Positions 9,091 through 19,526 of a stretch of DNA of 64,000 nucleotides are shown here, piece by piece. Both the position numbers and the translations under genes were made by a program. The notes below the pieces were generated by a model. That model was not told where the DNA came from, made no database searches, and was given only the letters and a program-made list of their open reading frames with translations. Origin of the DNA: DATKIY01 sp963726755. Its GTDB lineage: Bacteria; Actinomycetota; Actinomycetes; JAHEKZ01. The DNA lies in assembly GCA_963726755.1 (NCBI GenBank), contig CAVSDB010000003.1:1080190-1144189 (forward strand), read 5' to 3'. The first letter of the stretch is position 1. Each line of letters opens with the position of its first letter.

Positions 9091-10411
9091 ACCTTCTCTT
9101 TCCGGTGCCAGACGCCGAGCAGCGCGGCGCCAATCAGGATCAGACTCAGCGACAGCCCGGCCCACAGTCCTTCGACGCCCCAGCCGCGGCGGAAACACAG
9201 CCAGTACCCAATCGGCAGGCCGATGAGCCAGTGCGCCGACCAGGTTGAGCACATCGGCGTCTTCGTGTCGCCGAGGCCGCGCAAGGCGCCCGTCGAGACG
9301 ACCTGAAACCCGTCGAACGGCTGAAAGACCGCGCAGATGAGGAGCAGGACGCGTCCCGACCTCGAGGATCGACGCGTCGTCGGTGAAGATCCGGAGCAGC
9401 GGCCCTGGCGCCAGCGCGATACAGCAGCGACATGACGAGCGCGAACACGAGCGACAAGCCGAGGGCGCTCCACCCGGCCTGATGCACGCCGGCCGGGTCG
9501 CGTCGGCCGACGGCCTGGCCGACCCGCACCGCCGCCGCCGAACTGAGCCCGTAGCGGCACCATGAAGAAGAAGCTGACGATGTTGAGCACGATCTGATTG
9601 GCGGCAAGCGCCATCGGCGTGATCCGCGCCGCCAGTGCTGCGGCGGTCGCGAACACGCCGACCTCGAGCGTGATCTGCAGCGCCGCCGGCAGACCCAGCC
9701 GCACGAGCGACCACATCCGCGCGCCCTCGAACTCGAACGGCACGTCGTGCAATCCGGACGGACGCGCCCGCTCGCGCCAGCCAGATCACGGCCGAAGAGC
9801 ACCGCCGCCATGTAGATTCGGGCGGCCAGCGTCGCGTATGCCGATCCCACGACGCCGAACCTGGGCACGCCCCAGTGGCCGTAGACCAGCACCCAGTTGG
9901 CGACGGCGTTGATCACGTTGGCGGTGACGAGCGTGACCATCACCGGTCGCACGACGTTCATCGCCTGCAGGTACCGGCGAAACACGGTGTAGACCATCAG
10001 CGGCGGCGGCCGACCACAGCAGCCGGCCGAGGTACGGCTGCAGCAAGCCGATGACGTCCGGATGCAGATGTGGCGCGCGGCAGCGCGGCCACCAGGGCGA
10101 ATCCGCCCATCGTCAGCACGATGGTGAGCCCGACGGCCAGCTGCAGGCCGGCGAACAGCCAGCGGTGGCAGTCCGTCAGGCGGCCCGCGCCGTAGCTCTG
10201 CGACACGAAGGTGTCGAGCGCGAACAAGCGTGCCCATGCCGAGCACCATGAACGAGAAGAACATCGTCGATCCGGTGCCGACCGCACCGATCGCGGCGGG
10301 CCCAAGCGGGCTCACGATGATGGTGTCGACGATGCCCATGGTGACCCAGCCGATCTCGGCGATCACGACGGGGATCGCCAGGCGGATCATCGCGATCAAT
10401 TCGCGGCGCAC
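9063..10411 (-). CDS. MATE family efflux transporter (frameshifted)
   Basis: This is a multidrug and toxin extrusion transporter of the inner membrane, expected to exchange Na+ or H+ for cationic substrates. The N-terminus (MRRELIAMIRLAIPVVIAEI) and GIVDTIIVSPLG match the family start. Later helices include FALDTFVSQSYGAGR, QPYLGRLLWSAAPPLMVY, VRPVMVTLVTANVINAVANW, and in the second half LGLPAALQITLEVGVFAT and ALRGLGDTKTPM. About 12 helices over about 450 residues is the usual size. Frameshifts near 10225, 10070, 9780, 9545, 9415, 9360 and 9240 break the frame. The final eight residues and the stop come from dispersed palindrome copy 2, so the native C-terminus may have been replaced by that element. 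Confidence 0.85.
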
Positions 10412-10610
10412 CTCGGTATCTTACAAGGGGTGGTGCGACGGAGAATTGAAGATTGCAGATTGGATCATTGAAGATTGATTGGCGACTGCAAATTGAAGAT
10501 TGCAGATTGAGAGCAGGACGCGGGCCGTGATGCTCAATCTGCAATCGTCATTGATTCAATCGACGATCAATCCTCAATGACCCGATCTGCAATCCGCAAT
10601 TCCCGTCTTC
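10412..10610. repeat. AT-richer intergenic repeats with inverted copies
   Basis: The motif GATTGCAGATTG occurs at 10451-10462 and 10498-10509, and its reverse complement at 10535-10546, with further partial copies (ATCTGCAATC at 10585-10594). The two inner copies can form a 12-bp stem. The stretch lies downstream of the RidA-like gene and upstream of the MATE start. Composition differs visibly from the GC-rich surroundings. No gene is seen. Confidence 0.6.
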
Positions 10611-11802
10611 CTATTTCACCGCGGTCATCATCATTTCGACGAGCGCCGGTCTGGAGATGAGCTTGGCGCCCACCAGGGTCCGGGCGGGCGGATCTTTGGG
10701 GAAGAACTCGCGGTAGACGTCGTTGACCTTGGCCGCCTGCCAGATGTCCTTGAGATACAGCGTGCTGTCGACGACGTCGGCAAACGACACGCCGGCCATT
10801 TCGAGCGTGCGGCCGATGCGGGTGAGCGTCTCGCGCGTCTGCCCCGCCGGATCGTCGATGTTCGAGTCGGTGTTGCCGACTACGCCAGACACGAACAGGC
10901 GCCGGCCCGCGCGGATGGCGGTCGAGACCGGCAGCGTCGGCGACACGAGCGGCCCGATGACTTGTTTGTCTTCGCTCGTGGCGACGAGGGTGATCTCGAC
11001 CTTCGCGTCGGCGCCCATCAGCCCGGTCACGGCGGTCGCGCGCGCGGGCGGCTCGACCGCGAAATATCGGCGGTAGGTCGTTGTTCATCTCCTCGAAGTA
11101 CAGGTCGTCGGTCACGAACACCCGCGCGGCCACCACGTCGTCGAACGTCAGGCCGGCCGTGCGCAGGAGCGTGACGGCGTTCTCGAGGATGGTCTTGACC
11201 TGAAGCGAGACGGTGCCCGGCACGACCTGGTCGTCGGTGCCGCGTCGGCTCACCAGACCCGACAGGAAGACGAGGTCGCCGGTGCGGACGATGTAGGAGT
11301 ACGGACGCGGCGATTTCACCCAGCCGGCCGGCAGCAGCGTCTCGCGCGGCGCCCCGGTCGGCACGGCCACCGCCGACATCTCGACGAGCGCGCCGTCGGC
11401 CAGGTCGGCCACGACCGTGGTCCGCGCGGGCGGCTTGTCGGGGAACGCCTCGCGGTACACGGTGTTCATCGCGTCGAAATCGGACGCGCTCTTCAAGTAG
11501 ACGTTCAGGCTGACCGCCTGCGCGAGCGACGAGCCTGCCGACTGCAGCGCGGCGCCCAGTTTTTCGAGCACACGGCGCGTCTCGAGGCCGACGTTGGGCT
11601 CAGGACCGCGCCCCGGGGCGTCCGTTCCCGAGACGCTCGACACGTAGATGAGACCGCCGGCGACGGTCGCCTGGCTGGAGAGGCTGGCCGGTTCGCCGGC
11701 GACGCTGCGACGCTCCTGCACGGACACCGCTCCTGACAGGCACAACACCGACAGCACCACGGCAAAGTGCATCGCGCGCGGCCCTGGACTTCGTTTCACC
11801 AC
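10611..11802 (-). CDS. Secreted triple-domain RidA (YjgF/UK114) family protein
   Basis: A signal-like N-terminus (hydrophobic run FAVVLSVLCLSGAVSV) is followed by three RidA-type units in one chain. Unit 1 spans about residues 40-150 (GGLIYVSSVSGTD to ALVEMSAVAV), unit 2 about 165-285 (LVFLSGLVSRRG to KVEITLVA), and unit 3 about 295-395 (RLFVSGVVGNTD to ALVEMMMTAV). Each ends with the typical PPART ... VEM/VEI strand. One frameshift lies near 11070 in unit 2. RidA proteins form trimers and hydrolyse reactive imines or enamines; three covalently linked units could be a monomeric trimer. Whether each unit keeps the active-site arginine was not resolved, though PPART is present in units 1 and 3. 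The start could also be the ATG 30 bp downstream (11772). Confidence 0.8.
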
Positions 11803-11845
11803 GGTCCATTAGAATAGCCCCTACGGTTCAATTCACGGAGGCCTT

Positions 11846-12859
11846 ATGCAGCGACTCGCCGGTACTATTGCGCTCATCGTCACGGCCGGACTCATGGCCC
11901 CCGCACTTCACGCCGACGTCAAAACGCAGGAACGCACGGTCATGAACATGGGCGGCATGCTGGGCGCCGCGGCGGGCATGATGGGCGGCGCCGCGAACAA
12001 GGACGGCGTGATCGCGACGGTCGCCGTCAAGGGCAGCCGAAAGATCTCGATCAACGACACGACGGGCACGATCGTCGATCTGGCCGAGCAGAAGATCTAC
12101 ACGCTCGACGTCAAGCGCAAGCAATACACCGTGGAGACGTTCGATCAGCGCCGCGACCAGATGAAGGCGATGCGCGACGACGCCGCGCGCCGGACCCAGC
12201 AGATGCCGCCGTCCAACCGGCAGCAGGGGCAGGACGCCGCCAAGCAGATGGAGACCGAGTTCGACCTCAAGGAGACCGGCCAGCACAAGACGATCGCCGG
12301 CTACGACGCCCACCAGGTGATCATGACCGTCACGACGCACGAAAAGGGCAAGAAGGTCGAGGACTCCGGCGGCTACATCATGGCAACCGACATGTGGATC
12401 GCGCCCAGGATCGCGGTGCTCGACGAGATCGCGCAGTTCGAGGCGAAGTACGCGCAGGCGATGTACGGCGGCGCGGCGGCCTCGGCCGGTGACTCCCAGC
12501 AGGCGGCACAGCAGGCGGCGCAGATGGCGGCGATGTACCCCTCGATGGCGGCCATGAACGAGCGTATGGCGAGCGAACGCGGCAAGATGGCCGGCACTCA
12601 GCTGGTCGCCACGGTCACGTTCGACATGGTGCAGAGCGCGGAAGCCATGCGCGGCGCCGCCGGCCGGTCCTCCGGGTCGAGCCGGGCTGGCAGCGGCGAC
12701 TCGTCGGCACTAGCCGCCCTGCTCGGCCGCCGCATGGGCGGCGACCCGAGCCAGCCGCGCATGACGGTGATGACGACCGTCCGCGAGCTGACCTCGATTG
12801 GCACGGTGGTCAGCGCCGCCGACGTCGCCATCCCGGCCGGATACACAGAAAAGAAGTAG
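11846..12859 (+). CDS. Secreted protein of unknown function, DUF4412-like
   Basis: This is an intact 337-residue protein with a GGAGG ribosome site 6 nt before the ATG and a signal peptide ending ALHA. A Gly/Met-rich segment (residues about 35-50) precedes a region with the pattern of DUF4412-type proteins: IVDLAEQKIYTLDVKRKQYTVETF, then KTIAGYDAHQVIMTVTTHE. A second Ala/Met-rich low-complexity region covers about 205-245. The family is generally extracytoplasmic and uncharacterised. It lies 26 bp upstream of a Tat-exported amidase on the same strand and may be co-transcribed with it. Confidence 0.55.
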   Translation: MQRLAGTIALIVTAGLMAPALHADVKTQERTVMNMGGMLGAAAGMMGGAANKDGVIATVAVKGSRKISINDTTGTIVDLAEQKIYTLDVKRKQYTVETFDQRRDQMKAMRDDAARRTQQMPPSNRQQGQDAAKQMETEFDLKETGQHKTIAGYDAHQVIMTVTTHEKGKKVEDSGGYIMATDMWIAPRIAVLDEIAQFEAKYAQAMYGGAAASAGDSQQAAQQAAQMAAMYPSMAAMNERMASERGKMAGTQLVATVTFDMVQSAEAMRGAAGRSSGSSRAGSGDSSALAALLGRRMGGDPSQPRMTVMTTVRELTSIGTVVSAADVAIPAGYTEKK

Positions 12860-12885
12860 CGCCAACAGAGGGACAAGGGCCAGCC

Positions 12886-14695
12886 ATGAGCAAAGAAACC
12901 AGCCGTCAAAGCCGTCGCCGATTCCTCAAGGCCGTGCCGGTCGCCGTCGCCGGCGCCGTCGCGACCAAGACATTCGCCCAGGGCCAGCAGAACGCCGGGC
13001 CGGTCAACGCCGACATCATTCGGGCCGCCGAAGTGATCGACGGCGTGAAGTTCACGAGCGAGGAAGAGGCGGCCGCCGTCGGCGCCGTCAACGGCAACCT
13101 CAATCAGTTCAATCGCCTGCGCCAGATGGCCATCGCGCAGGACATCGAACCGGCCTACGTGTTCAAGCCGTCGCTGCCGGGCAAGGAGCCGAAGGGCCCG
13201 GCGACGCCCGGCGCGCCGATCAAGTACACGAAGCCGCCGCTCACGCTCAAGCGGCCCGCCAATCTCGAAGACGTCGCGTTCTGGCCGGTCACCAAGCTGG
13301 CGGCGCTCATCGAGCGCAAGCTCGTGACGTCGACCGAGCTGACGAAGATGTACCTCGGCCGGCTCAAGCGCTATCAGCCGACGCTGAACTTCTACGTGAC
13401 GCTCACCGAGGATCTGGCGCTCAAGCAGGCCGCGGCCGCCGACGCGGAGATCAAGGCCGGCAAGTACCGCGGGCCGCTGCACGGCATTCCCTGGGGCGCG
13501 AAGGATCTGTTCGCCACGAAGGGCATCCGGACGACGTGGGGCGGCGAGCTCTACGTCAATCAGGTGATCGACTACGACGCGACGATCGTCGAGCGGCTGC
13601 GCGACGCCGGCGCGGTGCTCGTCGCCAAGCTCACGCTCGGCGCGCTCGCGCAGGGCGACCGCTGGTTCGGCGGCCAGACGAAGAACCCGTGGGACACGAC
13701 GCGCGGATCGAGCGGATCGTCGGCCGGTCCAGGTTCGGCGACGTCCGCCGGCTGCGTCGGATTCGGCATCGGCACCGAGACGCGCGGCTCCATCCTCTCG
13801 CCGTCCACCGACAACGGCGTCGTCGGCCTGCGTCCCACGTACGGACGCGTCAGCCGCTACGGCGCGATGGCGCTCTCGACGACGATGGACAAGATCGGGC
13901 CGATGTGCCGATACGTCGAAGACGTCGTCGTCGTGCTCAACGCGATCTACGGCCCCGACAAGCACGACGGCAGCGTCGCCGATGCGGCGTTTCACTGGAC
14001 GCCGGACGCGCCGCTTGCCGGCTACAAGATCGCGTACTTCAAGACGGCGTTCGACAACGCGGGCGGCGGCTTTGGCGGCGGAGGTGGTGGCGGGCGCGGC
14101 GGCGGGGGCCGCGGCGGCGCCGCGCTGACGCCCGAGCAAGTCGCCGAGCAGCAGAAGCAGCAGGACGACCTGAAGAAGATGTACGCGAACGTGCTCGACG
14201 TCTACGCGAAGCTCGGCGCGAAGCTCGAGGCGATCGAGGCGCCGGCCGAGCTGAACACGATGGCCAACGCCATGGCGCTGATTCTCGAACGTCGAGTCGG
14301 CGGCGTCGTTCGACGACGCGACCCGGTCCGGGCGACATCAACCAGCTGAGCAGCCGGCACGTCGCGCAGCACGTGGCCGAACACGTTCCGGCAAGGCGCG
14401 CTTCGTGCCGGCGGTCGAGTACATCAAGGCCATGCGCGCGCGCACGCTCCTGATGCAGCGCATGGACGAGTTCATGAAGTACGACGCGATTCTCAGCCCC
14501 GGCGACTCGATGTCAGCCGTGTGCAACCTGACCGGACATCCGGCGATCTCGCTCAAGGCGGGCATCGTCGGCGGCCGGCCTCGGCCGCTCATGATTACGG
14601 GCAGGCTGTACGACGAGGCGACGATTTGCCGCATCGCGCTCGCGTTCGAGCAGGCGACGGAGTGGAAGGATAGGCATCCGACGTTGGCCAGTTAA
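12886..14695 (+). CDS. Tat-exported amidase signature family protein
   Basis: The N-terminus carries a twin-arginine signal (SRRRFLKA). The amidase signature fold is recognisable: the catalytic lysine in HGIPWGAKDLFATKG, the cis-serine and nucleophile region TTRGSSGSSAGPGSATSAG, then GTETRGSILSPS and LRPTYGRVSRYG. The family uses a Ser-cisSer-Lys triad to hydrolyse amide bonds. A Gly-rich insertion lies near residues 395-420. Two frameshifts occur near 14295 and 14380, after which the C-terminal part resumes (PAVEYIKAMRARTLLMQRM ... DEATICRIALAFEQAT). Total length is about 600 residues. The substrate (peptide amide or other amide) cannot be told. Confidence 0.85.
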
Positions 14696-14854
14696 TTTTC
14701 AGGGCAAAGGGCAAAGGGCAGAGGGCAAAGGCGAGGAACGAACTGACGTCCCACAAAGGGAGAGGGGCAGAAGGGGTTGAGCGAATCGCATCTGGTGAAG
14801 AGTGAAGAAGGGGAAGGCCAAGAAACACGCGAAGCGAAAAGTGAGGACGACCCC

Positions 14855-14989
14855 ATGAACGGATCCGCAGCTGTAGTCCCTCTGTTCTTCGCCCTCGGAA
14901 TCGTCATCATCGAGGCACTCGCTTTGTTCGGCATCGTCTACTTCGCTGCGCGGCTGGCGATCCGGCACGAACGGAAGCGTCAGGGCTAG
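14855..14989 (+). CDS. Small single-pass membrane protein, hypothetical
   Basis: From the ATG at 14855 the frame gives 44 residues (MNGSAAVVPLFFALGIVIIE ...) with one transmembrane segment and a basic tail (RHERKRQG). The same frame is open from a TTG at 14777, but the added residues are charged and low in complexity. No homologue is recognised. The sequence just upstream is purine-rich simple sequence (GGGCAAAGGGCA runs, 14700-14770). Confidence 0.3.
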   Translation: MNGSAAVVPLFFALGIVIIEALALFGIVYFAARLAIRHERKRQG

Positions 14990-15029
14990 GGTGTGCGAAA
15001 GGCCCAAGTACCTTGCCCTTTGGCCTTGG

Positions 15030-15481
15030 TAGTGGGTCAGTTTGTCGTCGATCGCCGCCGCGGCTGCCGATGGCCTGTGCCGGCCGGCGGGTGGGCGCCC
15101 TCGTCGGCTCCACGGAGATGACGCTCGAAATCGCCGGCTCCGTCCGCTCGGATTGCGGACTGCGCTGAACGCGCCACTCCGCCAGGGGGCGGAGATTGGC
15201 GCGTGCAATCCGTCGCTCCCTCCGCCGCGATTTCACACTGTCGCCGTCGCGCCACTCCGAGTCGCCGACGTGAGCGCCTACCCGCCGGCCGGCACGCTCG
15301 GTCGGCCAAACGCGGCGGTCGAGGCCAGCGTCACCCCGCACGGTGCGGCGCGGCCAGCGCGGTGCCCGGCGCCCGACCTCGGCGTGGGGCGATATGCGCC
15401 GTTTTCGAGCCCCACCCGCCGCGGGAGGGCGCCGGGCATCGCGCTGGCCGTGCCGCACCCGGATGGCGAACTGACCCACTA
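15030..15481. mobile_element. Hairpin-rich non-coding element with 13-bp terminal inverted repeats
   Basis: TAGTGGGTCAGTT at 15030-15042 is matched by its perfect reverse complement at 15469-15481. Inside are two large imperfect palindromes. Arms 15078-15107 and 15265-15294 form the first, which also encloses a smaller hairpin at 15170-15203. Arms 15341-15374 and 15427-15460 form the second. No gene is credible inside. Simple TTGCCCTTTG sequence lies just outside both ends. It looks like a small non-autonomous or fold-back element, or a structured intergenic repeat. There is no obvious target-site duplication. Confidence 0.55.
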
Positions 15482-15506
15482 CTATTGCCCTTTGCCCTTT
15501 GCCCTT

Positions 15507-17426
15507 CTAACGTCGCGCGACCCTGACGTCCTGCGTCTTGGTCTCGCCGTCGCCCAGTGTCAGCGGCATCGACGCGGCCATCACCTGCCGCAGAAACGCC
15601 GGATCGAACCACTGGCCAGGCTCGACGTCGACAACCGCCGTCATGCGGTAATTGCCGGCAGGCAGATCGCGAAACGTGAAGTGCCCGTCGGTGCCTGGCC
15701 GTGTGGCCTGTACTCGCCGCGATTGCGGCGTCCAGAACATGTTGTCGGCGGCGAACACGACGATCGTGTAGTCAGACGTCGGACGACTGGCCGAGTCCTG
15801 CAGTGTTCCCGTCACGAGCGTCTGACGATTCGTGAACGTCATCACCGCGCTCGAGACGTTCGTGTTGGGCTTCACGTCGTACGCCAAGTCGAGTGTGTCC
15901 TTGCCGTCGATCACGGACGACCGGAGCGTCCAACCCGCGAGCCCCGCGGTGCTCGCCATCGTGAGGCGGTAGCGGCCGGGCACGATGCCGGCGAGCGAGA
16001 AGCGACCCTCGGCGTCGATTGGCGCCGGCAGAATGCTCGATCCCATCTCAGCCGAGAGACCAACCTGCGCAACGGGCTGCAGTGCCACGCGCGCGCGAGT
16101 CAAGTCGGCCGGCGGCGACGGGCCGTCGAAGGCGACGCGCCCGGTCATGGTCATGCCCTGCTGCAGGGTCAGCGTCACGAACGACGGGTTGCGGCCGTCG
16201 GCGATGACGTCGGCGACAGCCCACAACACTTGATTCGTCGCGAGGGCGGCAGGCGCGAGGGTTTTCGCGACTGCCGAGCCGTCGACCAGCAGTCTGCCGA
16301 TGGCCTGTCCGGACGAGGCTCTTGCGATGGCCGTGTACCGCCCTGGCGCGATGCCCGGCACCGAGAACTTGCCGTCGGGGCCAGGACGGATCGCGCGCGA
16401 GCCAAGACCTGGCAGCGGCATGCCGTTGTCCACCAGCGTGACCTGAAGTCCCGGTGGCAGCGGCCCCTCGGACGACACGACGACCCCGTTCACGCGCGCG
16501 AGCGGCACGAGCTGCAGCGGCACGTCGACGTTCGGATGCTCTTCGCTGATGCCAATCGTGACAGTCGACGCGCTGGCCGCCTGCGTCGTACCTGGATAGT
16601 AGACAGGTGCGTACCCCGTCGGTGGATCGTTGGCCGGATCGCCGCCCGAGTTGATGGCGTCGAGAACCTTCTTCATTTCGGTCGCCATCTGCGCCTGTAC
16701 GTCAGCGGAGCGCGAGACGGCGGCGGCCGAAGCCATGGCAGTCATCTTGGCCTCGGCCATCATCTTGTTGTCGGCGTCGGACTGGTCACGCGCGATCGCG
16801 GCGACGATGTACTCGCCTGGCGGGAGCGCGGGAATGCGATAGATCCCGCGGTCGTCGGCCTGTCCCGATCCGCTCGACTCGAGCGTGCGCTCGCCCGTGC
16901 GCATGACGTAACGATACGCGCGGACCTGCGTGCCAAACGCGGGATCGCCGGCCTCGTCGAGCACGGTCCCGGTGATGACTCCCCCCTTGGGAATCTGCAT
17001 GACGATGCGATCGAGTTGTTGGCCCGCGCGAAGCACGATCGGCGTGCCGGCGCGGCCCGATCCCGGTTGCTTCTGGCCGTAGATGGCGTCGAGAAACCCG
17101 ATCTTCGACGCTTGGAGATTGAAGTCACCGGCCGGGACCTTCGTGAAGCTGAAGCGGCCCTGGTCGTCGGTCGTGACCGACTGAGAGATGCGCGGCGTGC
17201 CGCCGCCGAGCGTGACACGAGCACGCCGCACCGGCCGTCCGGAGTCTGCGGCGACCAAGCTGCCGGCGATGACGCCGCTCGGCGCCGGCGCCTGCGAGGC
17301 GCCGTCGCGCGTTTGCGTCTGCGGAGGCGGCTGCTGCGCGAAGAGAGAGGCTGCGGGCGACGCCGCGCACAAGGCGGCGCCGATGCAGAGGCCAACGGCG
17401 ACGACATGGCTGCGCGCGCTCATCAC
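15507..17426 (-). CDS. Secreted carboxypeptidase-regulatory-like (Ig-fold) protein
   Basis: This is an intact 639-residue protein with a signal peptide (hydrophobic core to about residue 30). It contains repeated CarboxypepD_reg-like beta-sandwich units. Unit 1 is GSLVAADSGRPVRRARVTLG ... DDQGRFSFTKVPAGDF, unit 2 is TGTVLDEAGDPAFGTQVRAY ... DDRGIYRIPALPPGEYIV, and later ones include GPDGKFSVPGIAPGRYTAI, EGRFSLAGIVPGRYRLTM and DGHFTFRDLPAGNYRMTAVV. Such units are found in extracellular and outer-membrane proteins and are non-catalytic here. Its start overlaps the M56 stop by 4 nt (ATGA), so it is the last gene of a blaI-M56-linked operon and is probably induced with it. Confidence 0.8.
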   Translation of the reverse strand: MMSARSHVVAVGLCIGAALCAASPAASLFAQQPPPQTQTRDGASQAPAPSGVIAGSLVAADSGRPVRRARVTLGGGTPRISQSVTTDDQGRFSFTKVPAGDFNLQASKIGFLDAIYGQKQPGSGRAGTPIVLRAGQQLDRIVMQIPKGGVITGTVLDEAGDPAFGTQVRAYRYVMRTGERTLESSGSGQADDRGIYRIPALPPGEYIVAAIARDQSDADNKMMAEAKMTAMASAAAVSRSADVQAQMATEMKKVLDAINSGGDPANDPPTGYAPVYYPGTTQAASASTVTIGISEEHPNVDVPLQLVPLARVNGVVVSSEGPLPPGLQVTLVDNGMPLPGLGSRAIRPGPDGKFSVPGIAPGRYTAIARASSGQAIGRLLVDGSAVAKTLAPAALATNQVLWAVADVIADGRNPSFVTLTLQQGMTMTGRVAFDGPSPPADLTRARVALQPVAQVGLSAEMGSSILPAPIDAEGRFSLAGIVPGRYRLTMASTAGLAGWTLRSSVIDGKDTLDLAYDVKPNTNVSSAVMTFTNRQTLVTGTLQDSASRPTSDYTIVVFAADNMFWTPQSRRVQATRPGTDGHFTFRDLPAGNYRMTAVVDVEPGQWFDPAFLRQVMAASMPLTLGDGETKTQDVRVARR

Positions 17427-19526
17427 TTGACCTGCTTCAGGCGGATGGGATGCGCGAACACTCTAGCGCGAATCTCATCGGAGCGAATGCCCTTGGCCGC
17501 CGTCGCGTAGAGCGTCACCAGTTCGGGCGTGAGCGCCTGCCGGTCGGCGACCGCGACGAGCACGCCGGCCCGATCGGCGTCGTTCTCGAGTCGGGCGGCA
17601 TCCTTGAGCACCGCGCCCAGCGCGTCACTCGACATCGGCGTGCCGTCGAACGCGACGCGGTCGCGGACCGCCAGTGCCTGTGACGACAGCGGGCCGAGGT
17701 CCGTCTCGACCGGCTCGCCCTGAATCTTGGCAAACTGGCCCTTCGACCACTCGGCGTCGGCGAGCGCCTTTCGGAGCGCCTCGTAGGTCTGCTCCTGCCG
17801 GTCCTTGGCCGCGGTGATCGCGTCATTGAGTTCGGCCTTGGTGACCAGCCCCACCTCGAACAGCTTCTGGATGCGCGCCAGATTCACCAGCGCTTCGTCG
17901 ATGGCCTTGTTGCGACTCTCTTGAGTTCGCGCAAGATCATCGAGCGCGTCGTCGAAACTCTTGGCGCGCTTCTCGTATTCGAGCTGCTCGAGCTTCAGTT
18001 TCGCCTCGGCCTGGGCCATCGCGTCTCTGGTCACCAGACCCTTCTGATACAGCTGGACCATGCGCTCGTACTCGCGTTTCATCTGGTCCTGTTTGATCTT
18101 GGCGATCTCCTGGTCGGCGCTCACCAGTTGCTCGGGCTCTATCTCCTTGCGCATCTTCAGCTCACGCATCACCTCGTTGAGCTTTTGGATGGCTGCGTTC
18201 ATCTGGTCCTGCGATTCGGTCCCGATTTCCACGCGGACCTTCGCGTCTTCGACTTCGCGCTGGGCCAGTTCGATCTTTCTCTTCAGCTCGACCAGCGCGT
18301 CTGCGGTCAGCTGTTCCCTCTGCGCGCCCTCTGCCAGCACGATGCGCTCGTGCTCCTGCGCCGCAACATCTTGGACAACCTGGGCCTCAGCCCTGTTCGC
18401 ACGAGGCGCGCTCACCTGACGCGGCGTCTCGACTGGAGTTTCTTGAGCCGCGAGCTCGACGACGGCCGCGGCTGGAGCGGGCGACTTCCCAGCGGCTGAA
18501 ACAAACCCGCTCGGGACGAGGGCGCCGATGACGCAGAGGACCGCGCAAATCGGCATCCAGCCGAGCGACGTCCGCGGCGTCGCGCTCGACCCGCCGAGAA
18601 TCCGGCGGACGCGCGCGACGAGCGAGCCGTCGGTCGCCGCCAGCGCCAGGCGCGGCGTCGCGACATCGCCGCCAGATCGGCGAGCGCCGTCGCATAGACC
18701 AGCCGATCGCAGACGCCGCGACGGCCAGGTCGTCGCAGCACTGCTCGCGCTCCTCGCGCACCTGGCGCGACACCCACCACACGGCCGGGTGATAGAACAG
18801 CAGCGTCTCGACGACTGACTGCAGCAGGTTGACGAGGTAGTCGTGGCGCCGGACGTGCGCCAGTTCGTGCGCGAGCAGCGCTTCGACCTGCTCGGGCGAG
18901 AGGCCCGACGAGCGCGGCCGCCGGCAGGAGGACGACCGGCTTCAGCCAGCCGACCATCACCGGCACGACGACCGGCGACGACTCGAAGATCGGAGACGAC
19001 GCGATCGAGTGCGAGCCGTCCGGCGACGCGCCCGGCCAGCGCCTGAATCTCGGGCGCGACCGGCCGAATCGCTCGGCGCGCCAGACGGCGCGCGACGATC
19101 CAGCCGCCGACCAGGCGCAGCGACAGGATCGACGACGCCGGTCAGCCACAGCGCCAGATCACCAGCGACCGATGACGGTCGGCGCCGACGGCAGCGCCGG
19201 CGGGTGCCGAGCGATGCCGGCCGGCTCGATCGGTCGCGAGCAGCGCCGGCGTTGGCGACCGCGTCGCATCGCCGGACGTCGCCGGCCGCGCTGCTGACGC
19301 CGGCGTCGACGCCGCTCGGCGAGGCACCGCGATACGTCACGACCGGCGCCACCAGCATCGCGGCGAGCGCCGCCACGCCGATGGCGTACCGGCCGACGCC
19401 GCACGATCGCGCGCGAGCCGCAGCAGCAGCAAACGCCACGAGGCCAATCGCCGCGCCCTGCCACACGAAATGGACGAGCGCCCAGGCGAGCGCCTGCGCG
19501 TACGGGTGCTGGAGTGAGTCAGTCAT
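17423..19526 (-). CDS. M56 family (BlaR1-like) membrane metallopeptidase with long C-terminal coiled coil
   Basis: The N-terminus (MTDSLQHPYAQALAWALVHF) and following helices form the membrane part. The zinc motif HELAH (minus strand, 18855-18869, in LLAHELAHVRRHDYLVNLL) and the downstream REEREQCCDDLAVA are diagnostic for M56 peptidases. Frameshifts lie near 19440-18950 and 18750-18650. A further membrane segment (CAVLCVIGALVPSGFVSA) leads to a roughly 300-residue soluble tail dominated by coiled coil (LVELKRKIELAQREVEDAK ...). The tail contains a near-duplicate pair, QKGLVTRDAMAQAEAKL and EVGLVTKAELNDAITAAK. BlaR1-type proteins sense a signal outside and cleave the BlaI repressor. Here the usual penicillin-binding sensor domain is absent and the coiled-coil tail takes its place. 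The start overlaps the blaI stop (ATGA). Confidence 0.85.

Noticed and set aside
15042..17510. Long plus-strand open frame of 822 codons
   Set aside because: It is the antisense of the carboxypeptidase-regulatory gene plus the hairpin element. It is Arg/His-rich, has no recognisable domains and starts with TTG inside a terminal repeat.
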